64,000 nt of DNA from Planctomycetota bacterium (lineage in GTDB: Bacteria > Planctomycetota > Planctomycetia > Isosphaerales > Isosphaeraceae): NCBI GenBank assembly GCA_021791715.1, contig JAJYWB010000014.1, positions 1 through 64,000 of the forward strand. Direction: 5' to 3'. Below, piece by piece: positions 45,585 through 54,871 of the stretch (positions are counted from its first letter, which is position 1; each line of letters opens with the position of its first letter). The notes under the pieces are model-generated. The model was not told the origin of the DNA. It was given only the letters and a program-made list of their open reading frames with translations, and did not search any database. The position numbers and the translations under genes are program-made.

Positions 45585-47721
45585 GCATGAACCGGATCAG
45601 TTCGGGATCGCCGTACGCACGATCCCAACTGTTATGGCCGACGCCCCGGTATTCGGTCACGCGAACCTCGGCGCCCGAGGAATTCGACCTGAGCGCCGCG
45701 ATCATCGAACGCAAATTGAGCACGGTTTGAGCGCGATCGGCGTCTCCGACAAACCCCCACACCGCGAGATCCTTAAGCTTGCCCGCGTCTTCGGGCTTTC
45801 CCATTCCACAAACCGGAACGACCGCGGCGAACCGCTCGGGATGAGCCGAGGCGATTTCCCACGCGCCTCGCCCCCCCATCGAAAGCCCCGTCAAAACGAC
45901 GCGTCGAGGGTCGACGACGTAATACGCCTCGACGTCGTCGAGCGCGGCTAACGCGGCGCGAGCGTCGTCCGAATCTGCGGCCCAAGTCCGTCGAGCCTGG
46001 GGAAACACCGCCAAAAACGGAAAAGCCGACGGTCGAGCCGCGATAGCGGGACCCAAACCCACCTGCGAAGGGACGATTCCGTCGCTCCCGCGCTCTCCCG
46101 ATCCGTGCAAAAACAACACGACGGGTACCGGAACCGTCGCGTCATACCCTTCAGGCGCATAAACCACATACTTGCGTTCTTCATTTGCAAACTTGTGTGT
46201 TCGCACATGAAAGCCCGGCGCATTCGAACGATCGGTCGTCGGAGTCGGCAATTTTTGAATATAAAGATCTTTGAACTCGACCTCGGTCGGCCCCCCCGCG
46301 TGCACCTGCAATCCGAGCGCTCCCGACCGCGCGATCGCACCGTCTTTTTCAACGTAATGAACCGATTCGACGCCGTTCAAACTCAATCGGACGTCGTCGC
46401 CGATCGCGCGAATCAAATACTGATTCCACAAGGTTTTATGAAGTTTCTTAAGCGCCGGTTCGGCCGCGGCGACGAGCGTTTTGTTCCGCCTCGATTCGTC
46501 GTAAAGCGATCCCCAATAATTCTCGCCGATATCGGCTTGATAGCCCGACATTTCGTGCGCCCCCTGACGGCGAGCCCGGAACATGATTCCGCTGTTCCCC
46601 GCGCCGTCTTTGAGCCGGAAAGTCGCCTTGAGGATGAAATCGCCGTATGTCGCTCGGCTCGCCAAAAAATCGTTGTGATCGAGCTTCAACGTTTTGCCGA
46701 CGATCGAACCGTTGATCGCCTTCCAGATCGTCGAATCCCCCTCCCAACCCGTCAGGTCGTTACCCGCGACGAGCGACGTGAACCCCGCCGTCTCGACCAG
46801 CGCGGGCTCGCCTTCGAGTTCGCGCGCCCAGCGAAGAATAATCGTCGCGAAATATGTACCCGCTTGATCGACCGTCGCTCCTTTTTTGACGGCGTAACCG
46901 CCGTTTTCTCCCTCGAGCGAATCGACGAAACCGCGGAGCGCATCGATATTCGGCGCCTCCGTAAGCATGTAAAACGCGCGCATCACGCGATACGTCGTTT
47001 CCAGATCGGAAGCGCCGTCTTCCGCCGATCCCCAACCGCCGTCGCGACGTTGACCCGAACGCATCGCCGCGAGCACGACCGAAGGATCCGCCGGCGCTTT
47101 CCCCATCCGCAACAGAGCGACGACCGAGCCCCCCGTCGCGCGGGCCTCGTTCGCTCCGGAACCGAACGTTCCCGAGGGGTTTCGACCCGACTCGACGATC
47201 GCGATCCAGTCGGCGAACCGCGGCGAAACCCCCTTCGCCGACTCGAGCCCCGCGACGGCGATCCGAACGTCTTCAAATGTTTTTACGTTTTTATCTAAAT
47301 AATCAATCACGCCTTTGCGCAAGGATTCGTCGGCGATCAAAAGCTCGACCGCGGCCATCAGCCCGACCGCGGTCGACCGGACGTCGGCGGCGCCTCCGGG
47401 TTTGGGTGCGAACCCTCCCGTCGCCGCGTCTCGGCACGATTTCACGTATTCGATCGCTCCCGAAACGTTCCGCACCGATCCGCCGATATGCCGAAGGCTC
47501 CGCAACGCCGACGATGTCGCCCCCAATGTCGAAGGTTCCCCCGGTCGCGCAGCGAACCCCCCGTCGCGATTCTGTAACCCCGCGACGAACGACGCGGTCT
47601 TGGCGTAACGCTCGGGCGTGTTCGCTCTCGCGGAAAAACTCGCCGCGAAAATCCCCGCTCCCATCACCGCCAAACCGATCGAGACGCGACCGATTCGGTT
47701 GAAATCAGTTTGTATCGACAT
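45559..47721 (-). CDS. Three-domain exported protein: cyclase-like repeats, DUF1080, esterase
   Basis: About 720 residues. A signal peptide (about residues 1-32, ending near SARA) is followed by a prenyltransferase/squalene-oxidase-like alpha/alpha barrel (about 35-290, repeats such as LQNRDGGFAARPGEP and RRDGGWGS), a DUF1080 3-keto-disaccharide-hydrolase-type beta sandwich (about 320-490, with DHNDFLASRATYGDFIL), and a PHB-depolymerase/esterase domain (about 510-720) with GLSMGGRGAWE (Ser), GDADRAQ (Asp) and GVGHNSWD (His). Each module occurs in other planctomycete proteins; all three together is unusual. ATG 47721 is preceded by GAGG. It probably degrades complex glycans or esters outside the cytoplasm. 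Confidence 0.87.
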   Translation of the reverse strand: MSIQTDFNRIGRVSIGLAVMGAGIFAASFSARANTPERYAKTASFVAGLQNRDGGFAARPGEPSTLGATSSALRSLRHIGGSVRNVSGAIEYVKSCRDAATGGFAPKPGGAADVRSTAVGLMAAVELLIADESLRKGVIDYLDKNVKTFEDVRIAVAGLESAKGVSPRFADWIAIVESGRNPSGTFGSGANEARATGGSVVALLRMGKAPADPSVVLAAMRSGQRRDGGWGSAEDGASDLETTYRVMRAFYMLTEAPNIDALRGFVDSLEGENGGYAVKKGATVDQAGTYFATIILRWARELEGEPALVETAGFTSLVAGNDLTGWEGDSTIWKAINGSIVGKTLKLDHNDFLASRATYGDFILKATFRLKDGAGNSGIMFRARRQGAHEMSGYQADIGENYWGSLYDESRRNKTLVAAAEPALKKLHKTLWNQYLIRAIGDDVRLSLNGVESVHYVEKDGAIARSGALGLQVHAGGPTEVEFKDLYIQKLPTPTTDRSNAPGFHVRTHKFANEERKYVVYAPEGYDATVPVPVVLFLHGSGERGSDGIVPSQVGLGPAIAARPSAFPFLAVFPQARRTWAADSDDARAALAALDDVEAYYVVDPRRVVLTGLSMGGRGAWEIASAHPERFAAVVPVCGMGKPEDAGKLKDLAVWGFVGDADRAQTVLNLRSMIAALRSNSSGAEVRVTEYRGVGHNSWDRAYGDPELIRFMLAQRQPKH

Positions 47722-47879
47722 GTGAAACCTCATTGGCGCAAATCGGGTCGAAACTCGCACGGTTAGAATCAAGGCTCGGGGTCGATCGCGGATCGTGATT
47801 TGAAGGCTACCTACGATCTTATTTTCATGCGCTCAGGGAACGCTATTCTCAGAAGTCAAGCGATCGCATTTTCACGCGA

Positions 47880-49337
47880 TCACGGATCTCTTTTTTCAAC
47901 CTTCCAATCCTCGACGACCGAAGGCGAATCGGGCGTTCCCCCACCCACGACCCAAACCGCGGGGCCGCCGTTGAGCCAGATCACCGCCTGCCGGCCGAAA
48001 AAGATCGAATCGACGTCGAGCTCGGGATCGATGTGAAAGACGATAAAATTACCCCGATCGACGCCGAAAAAGTTCGCGCCGTCGTTCTTCTTGTCGTACA
48101 ACACGCCCGAGGCGCAATCGACCGGAATCCAGCCCACGCCGACCGCGAAAAACTCGGCCTTCACGTGCGATTGATAATACGGAACGTCGCCGACCATTTC
48201 TTTGAAATTCGCCGATTTCGCCCATCGACCGACGATCAATCGAGCCGGCGTCCCCTCCCGCCGCAACGCCGCCACAAACGCCATCGAAAGACCGCCGCAA
48301 TCCGACTTCGCCTTCGAACAAATCGGCTCGATTCGCCAATCCATCTGGCTATTGTATTCATATTGATAATTGCGAACAATTGAGACGTATACCCGTCGAG
48401 CGTGATCGATCTCTCCCTCGCCCGGTTTTTTCGCGAGGTCGTTTTTATCCATCCACGAAGCGAGCGCGGCCGATTTCGTATCGATTCGGATCGTCCGAGC
48501 CGTCGCGAGCGACCGTTCGTGATCGGTCAAATCGGCGATGTTCGCGTTATCGTCGGATCGTTTCTCGGACGAATCGACTTCCATAAGCGCGCGCGAATAT
48601 AACGTCGCGTCGAACTCGATCTTGATCGGAACCGAGGTTCGCTCGGAAGGCGTTTTCACCGGAATCTTCGCTTGCAAAACGAGCCGCTTCAGCGGGCTTT
48701 TCTCGCGCACCTGCTTCGCCGCGGGAGACATCGTCGTTTGCACTTTGCGCTGATACGGAAGATCGGGAAGGACCGGAGCGCACGCGACCCAATCGGTCGC
48801 GTTCACACCCGGCATCTTCAACTCGTATGTTAAAACCGCGTGAACTTGAGCGACCGGTTTCGTTTCGAGCCGATACCGCGCGTTGAGGCCGGGGTCGTGA
48901 TTCGCATTAACCGTTTTTCCAGAGGCTTTCTTCTCTCCGGAACCCTTATTATCCATCGCGCCCGATTTCGAAAGATCGCCGGCCGTCGGCTTCTTGGCGA
49001 CATACTTCTTGGAGGCGTCCTTGGCGGCGGGATCGTCGAACGCTCGCAAACGCGCGATCGTCTTCGTCCCGGCCTTATAAAAAACCGTCGCCTTCTGGCC
49101 GACCTCCAGGTCGCCCAGCTTGGCGCTCTTGCCGTTGACGAAAAAGGTCGATTTGGCGTCGACGCCGAGCGAAAGATCGGAATCGGTCGTCGTCAGCCGG
49201 ATCGTTACGCTCCCCTTCTTCGCGTCGACCGCCCGAATCTTGCCGTTGCCGATCTCGTCCGCGGCCGCGAAGAGACCGCTTGAACATACAAGTAAACCCA
49301 GGATGACGACCGTCGGAATTCGAATGTTCGGCTTCAT
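47880..49337 (-). CDS. Transglutaminase-like exported protein
   Basis: About 485 residues. A signal peptide (residues 1-25, ending near LFAAAD) is followed by a small beta domain and a basic, disordered linker. A transglutaminase-like peptidase domain occupies about residues 290-450, with the triad in KSDCGGLSMAF (Cys), YQSHVKAEFF (His) and VDCASG (Asp). Such proteins usually act as cysteine peptidases or as structural domains outside the cytoplasm. ATG 49337 with GGAG about seven bases upstream is preferred over the adjacent GTG. Transcribed alone. Confidence 0.87.
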   Translation of the reverse strand: MKPNIRIPTVVILGLLVCSSGLFAAADEIGNGKIRAVDAKKGSVTIRLTTTDSDLSLGVDAKSTFFVNGKSAKLGDLEVGQKATVFYKAGTKTIARLRAFDDPAAKDASKKYVAKKPTAGDLSKSGAMDNKGSGEKKASGKTVNANHDPGLNARYRLETKPVAQVHAVLTYELKMPGVNATDWVACAPVLPDLPYQRKVQTTMSPAAKQVREKSPLKRLVLQAKIPVKTPSERTSVPIKIEFDATLYSRALMEVDSSEKRSDDNANIADLTDHERSLATARTIRIDTKSAALASWMDKNDLAKKPGEGEIDHARRVYVSIVRNYQYEYNSQMDWRIEPICSKAKSDCGGLSMAFVAALRREGTPARLIVGRWAKSANFKEMVGDVPYYQSHVKAEFFAVGVGWIPVDCASGVLYDKKNDGANFFGVDRGNFIVFHIDPELDVDSIFFGRQAVIWLNGGPAVWVVGGGTPDSPSVVEDWKVEKRDP

Positions 49338-49953
49338 CACGAATCTCCGCGACGCGGATTTCGAGGTCCGATCGACAAAAACGACGCCGCCGCGCGACGC
49401 GATTTCGAACTACGAGATTATCCCGCGCCGGGCGGTTTCGCAAGCGCGGGCGCGGCGACCCCTCGAAGAGGATAAAACACGCGGAACCGCGCTCCACGCG
49501 TTTCAGCTTCGGCTTCAAGCCGAGACTTTCGCGAGCCTCAAAAGACGTACGCTCGCGGCGCGATCCTTCCTCCGTAACAACCCGCATAATCGAGCGGATC
49601 GCGATCGCGCCGAATGATCCTTATCAAAGTGCGTAAGAGAATCGACGAAATCAATCCTTCGCGACTCGCCGCGATCGCTCAAACTAGAGACTCACGATCT
49701 CAGTTATTCTTGGATGATCGTATAATTCGATATCTAATATATAATTAACTGCGTTTTTATTTGGCGTCTGAAGCGAGACCGAGTTCTGAACGGAGGCTCA
49801 CGACGCACCGTATAAATAATAGCTTTTACATATAAAACGAAACCTTAAGAACACCATGAATTCGCCGCGTCGCCGAACCGAACCGGGAATTACCAGACGA
49901 CTCCGGAACAACGATGCTATTCCGCGAGATCAATTTCAATTTAGGAGGGATTT
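49338..49953. other. Intergenic region upstream of the chemosensory operon
   Basis: About 616 bp between divergent units. The part from about 49700 to 49840 is AT-rich and is the likely promoter region of the operon. No repeat or recognised operator was found. Near the right end a strong AGGAGGG precedes a GTG at 49954. Confidence 0.5.
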
Positions 49954-50243
49954 GTGAGCGATACCGAAAATGAGCGCCGCGAACTCCTTGCCCTCGGCCG
50001 ATCGCGTTTCATACTTTGGATGAGGGATCGTGCGTCTTCGTTGTACGCGACGATCGAATCGCGATCTTCGAGCCGTTGCGACCCGCGTCCGGCGTTCTTT
50101 CTCGTAACGCGATTCCGATTCCGCGGACTGACGATCGGGAGGTTCGATCCAATGAACGATCGATCCGCGATACAATCGCGACACATTCTCGTCGTCGAGA
50201 TCGACCGACGCCGTTTCGGCTTCCCCGTCGGCGTCGTGCGTGA
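49954..50243 (+). pseudogene. Possible frameshifted small gene upstream of cheW
   Basis: A GTG at 49954 follows a very strong ribosome site (AGGAGGG). The frame reads well for about 20 codons (SDTENERRELLALGRSRFI), then becomes Arg/Ser-rich, while the frame one base over (from about 50014) gives ordinary protein sequence (DEGSCVFVVRDDRIAIFEPL) to a stop at 50243. This suggests one small gene with an indel near 50010-50016. Read without a shift, the first frame runs into CheW as a 67-residue extension. Low certainty. Confidence 0.3.
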
Positions 50244-50784
50244 ACTTTTGCGCGTCGTCACGATCGTTCCGCTTCCCAGGTCGAAAGGATCGATACCGAT
50301 CGAGGGAATCATTAATTTACGAGGGTCGATCGTTCCCGTTCCCGATCTTCGCGCGATTCTCGGCCTTCCCCCCAAGCCTGCCGAACCTTCGGATCACCTC
50401 GTCGTCGTCGAGTTCGAAGATCGCCTCGTCGCCTTCAGGGTCGATCGCGCGGTCGAACTCGCGGGGCTCTCGGATACCGATTTTGATCCGACAAAACTCG
50501 AGCCGATCGACGAAGGGGGGCGCTTTTTCGACGTCGCCAAACTCGCCGACGGACTCGTCCCGCTCATCGACGTCGGGCCGATCGCTTCGTCGTGTTATCT
50601 GGCGAACCGGAAGCCGAACGGATCGCCGGTCGCCCCATCCGATACGACGGCCTCGACGCCAATCGTATCAAACATAAAAACGAGTGAAAATATATTGCAT
50701 CAAGGTGAGGTCGCCGAGGGCGAAACCTCGCCGCTTCGAACCGCCGAAGAGTTTCGCGGTCGACCGAACGGTGGTGATCCGTGA
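50152..50784 (+). CDS. CheW-like coupling protein 1 (WspB-like)
   Basis: About 210 residues. The CheW fold starts at HILVVEIDRRRFGFPVGVVRELLRVV and includes IPIEGIINLRGSIVPVPDLRAILG and the LVAFRVDRAVEL segment. It couples receptors to CheA. ATG 50152 is chosen because GGGAGG lies nine bases upstream and the CheW domain begins there; the frame is open upstream to 49954. The C-terminal ~50 residues are an acidic, low-complexity tail. The stop overlaps the cheR start (GTGA), so translation is coupled. In Wsp-type operons this position is held by WspB. Confidence 0.9.
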   Translation: MNDRSAIQSRHILVVEIDRRRFGFPVGVVRELLRVVTIVPLPRSKGSIPIEGIINLRGSIVPVPDLRAILGLPPKPAEPSDHLVVVEFEDRLVAFRVDRAVELAGLSDTDFDPTKLEPIDEGGRFFDVAKLADGLVPLIDVGPIASSCYLANRKPNGSPVAPSDTTASTPIVSNIKTSENILHQGEVAEGETSPLRTAEEFRGRPNGGDP

Positions 50785-52394
50785 TCGTCTCCGAAGCCCC
50801 ATTCGACGAACTTCGGCGCATGATTCGAAGGCGACTCGGACTCAATCTCACCGACGATCGTCGGCTTGGAACCGAGCAGGCGATCGTTCGCGCCATGAAA
50901 CGATCGGGAATCGTTGATTTTAAAAGATATTGCGACGTCGTTCGATCCGATCAACGCGTTTGGGACGACCTGATCGACGAATTGACCGTCGGCGAAACGT
51001 ATTTTTTCCGCGACGCCGCGCAGTTTCGATTTATCCGCGAAACGATCCTCCCGGAAATTCGCGAACGGCGAGGCGACGGAACGGCTCGAGTTTGGAGCGC
51101 CGGATGCGCCTCGGGCGAGGAGGCGTACTCGCTCGCGATCGTCCTTAACGAAGCCGGATTCGATCGCGCGAGCGTGATCGCGACCGACGTCTCCCGAGCG
51201 TCGCTGTTGAAGGCCGAACGCGGAGTTTACGGCGATTGGTCGATGCGCGGCGACGCAGCCTCGGCGGCGCGGCCCGGCGTCGATCGCATAAATGATCATT
51301 ATGTTATAAAATCAAAAATTAAAAAAATGGTTCACTTTCACACGCTTAATCTCGTTCTCGACGATTATCCCAAACCCTCGATCGGAATCGACGACCTGGA
51401 TCTCATATTGTGCAGAAATGTATTTATTTATATGGATGAGGAGTCGGTCGCTCGAATCGCGCGGAAGCTTTATGAATCGCTCGCTCCCGGCGGTCGATTG
51501 GTGACGGGGGCTTCGGATCCTCCCCCCTCCGCCGCTCCGTTCGAGGTTGAAACGACCGATCAAGGCGTGTTTTATCGCCGAGGAGATCCGACGAAGACCC
51601 GGTCGTACGTGGTTACCGGAGCGACCGATCCGGCCGCGATCGAAGTTTCGTCGCGATCGCTCGCGACCGCGATCGACGACGTCGCCAGCGAGGTTGACAA
51701 AGAAAATCCATACGATAATTCTCAAAATACGTTCGCCTCGGAAAATCGCCAAGACGAGTTCACGTCGCAAAATCGTCAAAAAGCGTTTCCCCCGAATCGC
51801 CTTCACGACGAAGCTTCAAAAAAAAATCGTCGAATCAAGATTTCTCCGGATAATCGTCAAGACTCGTCGTCGACCGAGAAAAGCGACGAAGCGGTGCTCG
51901 CCGCTGCGCGGTACGATTGGAGGTGTGGAAATTACGCGCTCGCGGCGGAGCGAACTCGCGAACTCGCCGAGACAAATATCGACGCGGCGATCCTTCACGT
52001 GCGAGCGATCGCCAACGCCGACGCCGAGGAGGCCGCGCGGGTTTGTTCCGCGGCGACAAAACGGCATCCGCTCGCGAGCGAATTGCATTTGCTCGAAGCG
52101 ACGTTGGCTCTCGAACTCGACCGGTTGGACGCGGCGATCGACGCGACGCGAAGGGCGATTTTTCTCGACGGAGGACGTCCCGGAGCTCATTTCACGCTGG
52201 GGTCGATTCTGATGCGAAGGGGCGACCGCGAAGGAGCTTTACGCGCCTTTCGGAATACAATCGAAGCGTGCGGTTCGTCTCCGGCGGGATCGTTCGATCC
52301 GCTCGTGGAAAGCGACTCGCCCGAACGATACGCGGCGCTTGCGCGCGACCAAATCGCTCGTATTCAAGAATTCAGCGATCATTCCAATGAATAA
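50781..52394 (+). CDS. cheR: CheR methyltransferase with TPR-like C-terminus (WspC-like)
   Basis: A 537-residue protein. An N-terminal CheR helical domain (about 10-75) precedes the SAM-dependent methyltransferase domain (about 80-270), with VWSAGCASGEEAYSLA (SAM-binding) and LDLILCRNVFIYMDEES. It methylates glutamates on the receptor with S-adenosylmethionine. A linker of about 75 residues is rich in Asn, Arg, Gln and Asp (repeated ENRQD-like units, about 310-365), followed by a TPR-like helical region (about 380-535). CheR-TPR proteins are typical of Wsp systems. GTG start overlapping cheW1. Confidence 0.92.
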   Translation: MIVSEAPFDELRRMIRRRLGLNLTDDRRLGTEQAIVRAMKRSGIVDFKRYCDVVRSDQRVWDDLIDELTVGETYFFRDAAQFRFIRETILPEIRERRGDGTARVWSAGCASGEEAYSLAIVLNEAGFDRASVIATDVSRASLLKAERGVYGDWSMRGDAASAARPGVDRINDHYVIKSKIKKMVHFHTLNLVLDDYPKPSIGIDDLDLILCRNVFIYMDEESVARIARKLYESLAPGGRLVTGASDPPPSAAPFEVETTDQGVFYRRGDPTKTRSYVVTGATDPAAIEVSSRSLATAIDDVASEVDKENPYDNSQNTFASENRQDEFTSQNRQKAFPPNRLHDEASKKNRRIKISPDNRQDSSSTEKSDEAVLAAARYDWRCGNYALAAERTRELAETNIDAAILHVRAIANADAEEAARVCSAATKRHPLASELHLLEATLALELDRLDAAIDATRRAIFLDGGRPGAHFTLGSILMRRGDREGALRAFRNTIEACGSSPAGSFDPLVESDSPERYAALARDQIARIQEFSDHSNE

Positions 52395-53094
52395 ATTGAT
52401 GATGCAGAGTGCGGCGGGGGAATCGGCGGGTTTCGCGCCGAGCGATATTGCGAACGCCGCCGCCGAAGCTGGCGACGAGGAGGACGGCTCGCGATCTCGC
52501 CCCGTTTTTGACGATCTCGAGGCTGCGGAAAAGGCTCGGCGAGTTATGGACGAACGCGCGCTCGCGCTCGCTCAAACTCCGCATCGAACGCCGATCGCCG
52601 CCGAGGTGATCGAGGTCGCGATCTTCGTGGTTTCAGGAGAGACGTACGCGATCGAGACGCGCTATATCCGCAAGATTGTAAGGCCCGCGGATCTGGCGTT
52701 CTCGCCCGCATCGGGCGAACGAGCGATCGACGTGATCACGCCGGTTCCCGGCGCTCCCGAGGTGCTGGCGGGGGTGATCAATTTTCGCGGCGAGATCCTC
52801 GCGGTGTTCGACTTGGCGATTTTTCTCGGGCTCACGGCGCGAGAAATCGGCGAGAAATCGCGGATCATCGTTCTCGGAGACGAGCGCGACGACCTCGGCC
52901 TTTTGGTCGACGAAACTCGGCGAACGACGACGTTACGGATCGACGAATTGATCGAGCCCCCCGCGACCGTCGGCGAGGCCACGCGATCGTGTATCCGGGG
53001 CGTCACGACCGACGCGCTGATCGTCCTCGACGGCTCGGCGCTCCCTCGCGACCGTCGCCTCCTAGTCGATCAAGCCGAAGCCCCGGGCCTTTAA
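52387..53094 (+). CDS. CheW-like coupling protein 2 (WspD-like)
   Basis: About 235 residues. An acidic N-terminal tail of about 60 residues precedes a CheW domain (VAIFVVSGETYAIETRYIRKIVRP, then VLAGVINFRGEILAVFDLAIFLG). It is the second coupling protein, as expected in Wsp-like operons. ATG 52387 overlaps the cheR stop by eight bases; further ATGs at 52399 and 52402 are alternatives and no strong ribosome site decides. It differs strongly from the first CheW outside the core. Confidence 0.9.
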   Translation: MNKLMMQSAAGESAGFAPSDIANAAAEAGDEEDGSRSRPVFDDLEAAEKARRVMDERALALAQTPHRTPIAAEVIEVAIFVVSGETYAIETRYIRKIVRPADLAFSPASGERAIDVITPVPGAPEVLAGVINFRGEILAVFDLAIFLGLTAREIGEKSRIIVLGDERDDLGLLVDETRRTTTLRIDELIEPPATVGEATRSCIRGVTTDALIVLDGSALPRDRRLLVDQAEAPGL

Positions 53095-53115
53095 TTCCTC
53101 GGGAGATTGTGAAAC

Positions 53116-54816
53116 ATGCCTCGATCCATTCCGCTCGTCAAATCGATCAGCTTCAGGCTCGGATTCGCGGCGATCGCTCTCATGGTCGTCTCGGCGTCGC
53201 TCGTCGCGGGAAACTTATTCTCGTTCGCATATCTTAAACGCCAGATCGCCTGGATGAACGTCGAGCACGTTGTCGGATCGATTTATCACCGTATTTTATA
53301 TCTATCGGCGCGGCTCGACCTTGAAAAGAGCGACGAGATCCGTCGCGTTTCGCGTTCGCGGCTTGAAAACGCGGTGAGCGAACTTGAACGCCGCTACCGC
53401 CAGCTCGAAAAGGGAGATCCCGAGGCGGGAATCGAGGCGCCGACGAACGCTCGGTTGATTTCCAATTTACAATCACGTATGAAATTTTGGATCGATGAGA
53501 TCAAGCCCTTGGTGAATCGTCGACTCGGCGAACGATCCGACGACGACCGCGCCCACGCCGATTTGTCGCGCCTCGATTCGCTGATCAAGGCGCAGCTCGA
53601 ACGCGAGGACGAGGGGATGGATCTCGCGCTCCGCGATCAGGCCGAGGGTTACACGCGTTTCCAAACAATACAATTTATATTTGCGCTTTTTGTTTTGGGA
53701 TTCACGATTCCGGTGTTTTGGCTGGTTCGGAATACGTCGCGGCGGATTTTGATTCTTTCCCGCGCCGCGGATCGAATCGCGCACGGCGAGCTTTCGATCT
53801 GCGCCCTCGTTCCCGGCTCGGACGAACTCGCCGCGCTCGGCGAAGCGTTTAACACGATGACTCATAATTTAAGTACGATTATTGAAACCGAAAAGAAAAG
53901 CCGAATGGAAACCGAGCGGATCCTCGAAACGATCCGCGAGGCGGTGGCGCGGATCACTTCGTCGAGCATGGAGATCCTTACGAGCACCGAGGAGCAGGCC
54001 GCGGGGGCTCGCCAGCAGGCCGCGGGAGTGAGCGAAACCGTCGCGACGGTCGACCAGGTATCGCGGACCGCGGCGCAGGCCGCGGAACGCGCCAAGGGGG
54101 TCGGCGAGGCTGTGAAACGCAATCTCGAAATCAGCCGCGCCGGGCGAAGCGCCGTCGAGGAATCGATCGCGGCGCTCGATCGCTTAAAAGATCAAGTCGA
54201 ATCCACGGCCAATAATATCTTAACGCTCGCCGAACAGGCGCAGGCGATCGGCGAGATCATCGCGACGGTGAACGATATCGCCGAACAAACGAACATGCTC
54301 GCGCTCAACGCCGCGATCGAGGCGTCGCGCGCCGGGGAACAGGGAAAAGGCTTCGCGGTCGTCGCCGCCGAGGTCAAGGCGCTCGCCGATCAATCCAAAA
54401 AGGCGACCGGTCAGGTTCGGCGGATCCTCGGTGAAATCCAACGCGCCACCAACACCGCGGTCGTTTCGACCGAGGAGGTCACCAAAGGAGTCGCAGCGGC
54501 GATTCGTTCAGGCGGACAATCGTCGCAAACGATCAACACGCTCGCCGATACGCTCTCCGAGGCGTCCGACGCCGCCGCCCAAATCGTCGCCTCCGCGGGG
54601 CAGCAAGCCGCCGGAATGCGTCAAATCAACCAGGCGATGAAAAACCTCGATCAGGTCGCCAAACAAAATCTCACCGCGACCCGCCAGGTCGAACAGGCCG
54701 CGCGAAACCTTAACGAACTCGGCGAACGTCTCGCTCGCCTCGGAGTCGAAACGCCCCCCGCGGTCGACCGCGAAGCCGACCCCGTGAACGAACGCTTTAT
54801 CGATTTACAGGAATGA
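53116..54816 (+). CDS. Methyl-accepting chemotaxis protein (WspA-like)
   Basis: A 566-residue membrane receptor. Helix 1 is at about residues 14-36 and helix 2 at 183-204; the periplasmic part between them is helical, as in 4-helix-bundle sensor domains. A HAMP domain (about 205-258) follows, then the signalling domain with hairpin tip [19 protein letters not shown] and [20 protein letters not shown]. Glutamates/glutamines flanking the tip are the likely methylation sites. It signals to the CheA of the same operon. The input ligand is unknown; WspA receptors elsewhere respond to surface contact. Confidence 0.93.
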   Translation: MPRSIPLVKSISFRLGFAAIALMVVSASLVAGNLFSFAYLKRQIAWMNVEHVVGSIYHRILYLSARLDLEKSDEIRRVSRSRLENAVSELERRYRQLEKGDPEAGIEAPTNARLISNLQSRMKFWIDEIKPLVNRRLGERSDDDRAHADLSRLDSLIKAQLEREDEGMDLALRDQAEGYTRFQTIQFIFALFVLGFTIPVFWLVRNTSRRILILSRAADRIAHGELSICALVPGSDELAALGEAFNTMTHNLSTIIETEKKSRMETERILETIREAVARITSSSMEILTSTEEQAAGARQQAAGVSETVATVDQVSRTAAQAAERAKGVGEAVKRNLEISRAGRSAVEESIAALDRLKDQVESTANNILTLAEQAQAIGEIIATVNDIAEQTNMLALNAAIEASRAGEQGKGFAVVAAEVKALADQSKKATGQVRRILGEIQRATNTAVVSTEEVTKGVAAAIRSGGQSSQTINTLADTLSEASDAAAQIVASAGQQAAGMRQINQAMKNLDQVAKQNLTATRQVEQAARNLNELGERLARLGVETPPAVDREADPVNERFIDLQE

Positions 54817-54871
54817 CAAACACATGCGTTTTTTTGACCAAGTTTATTATAGTTTATTGTGAGTTACTATT

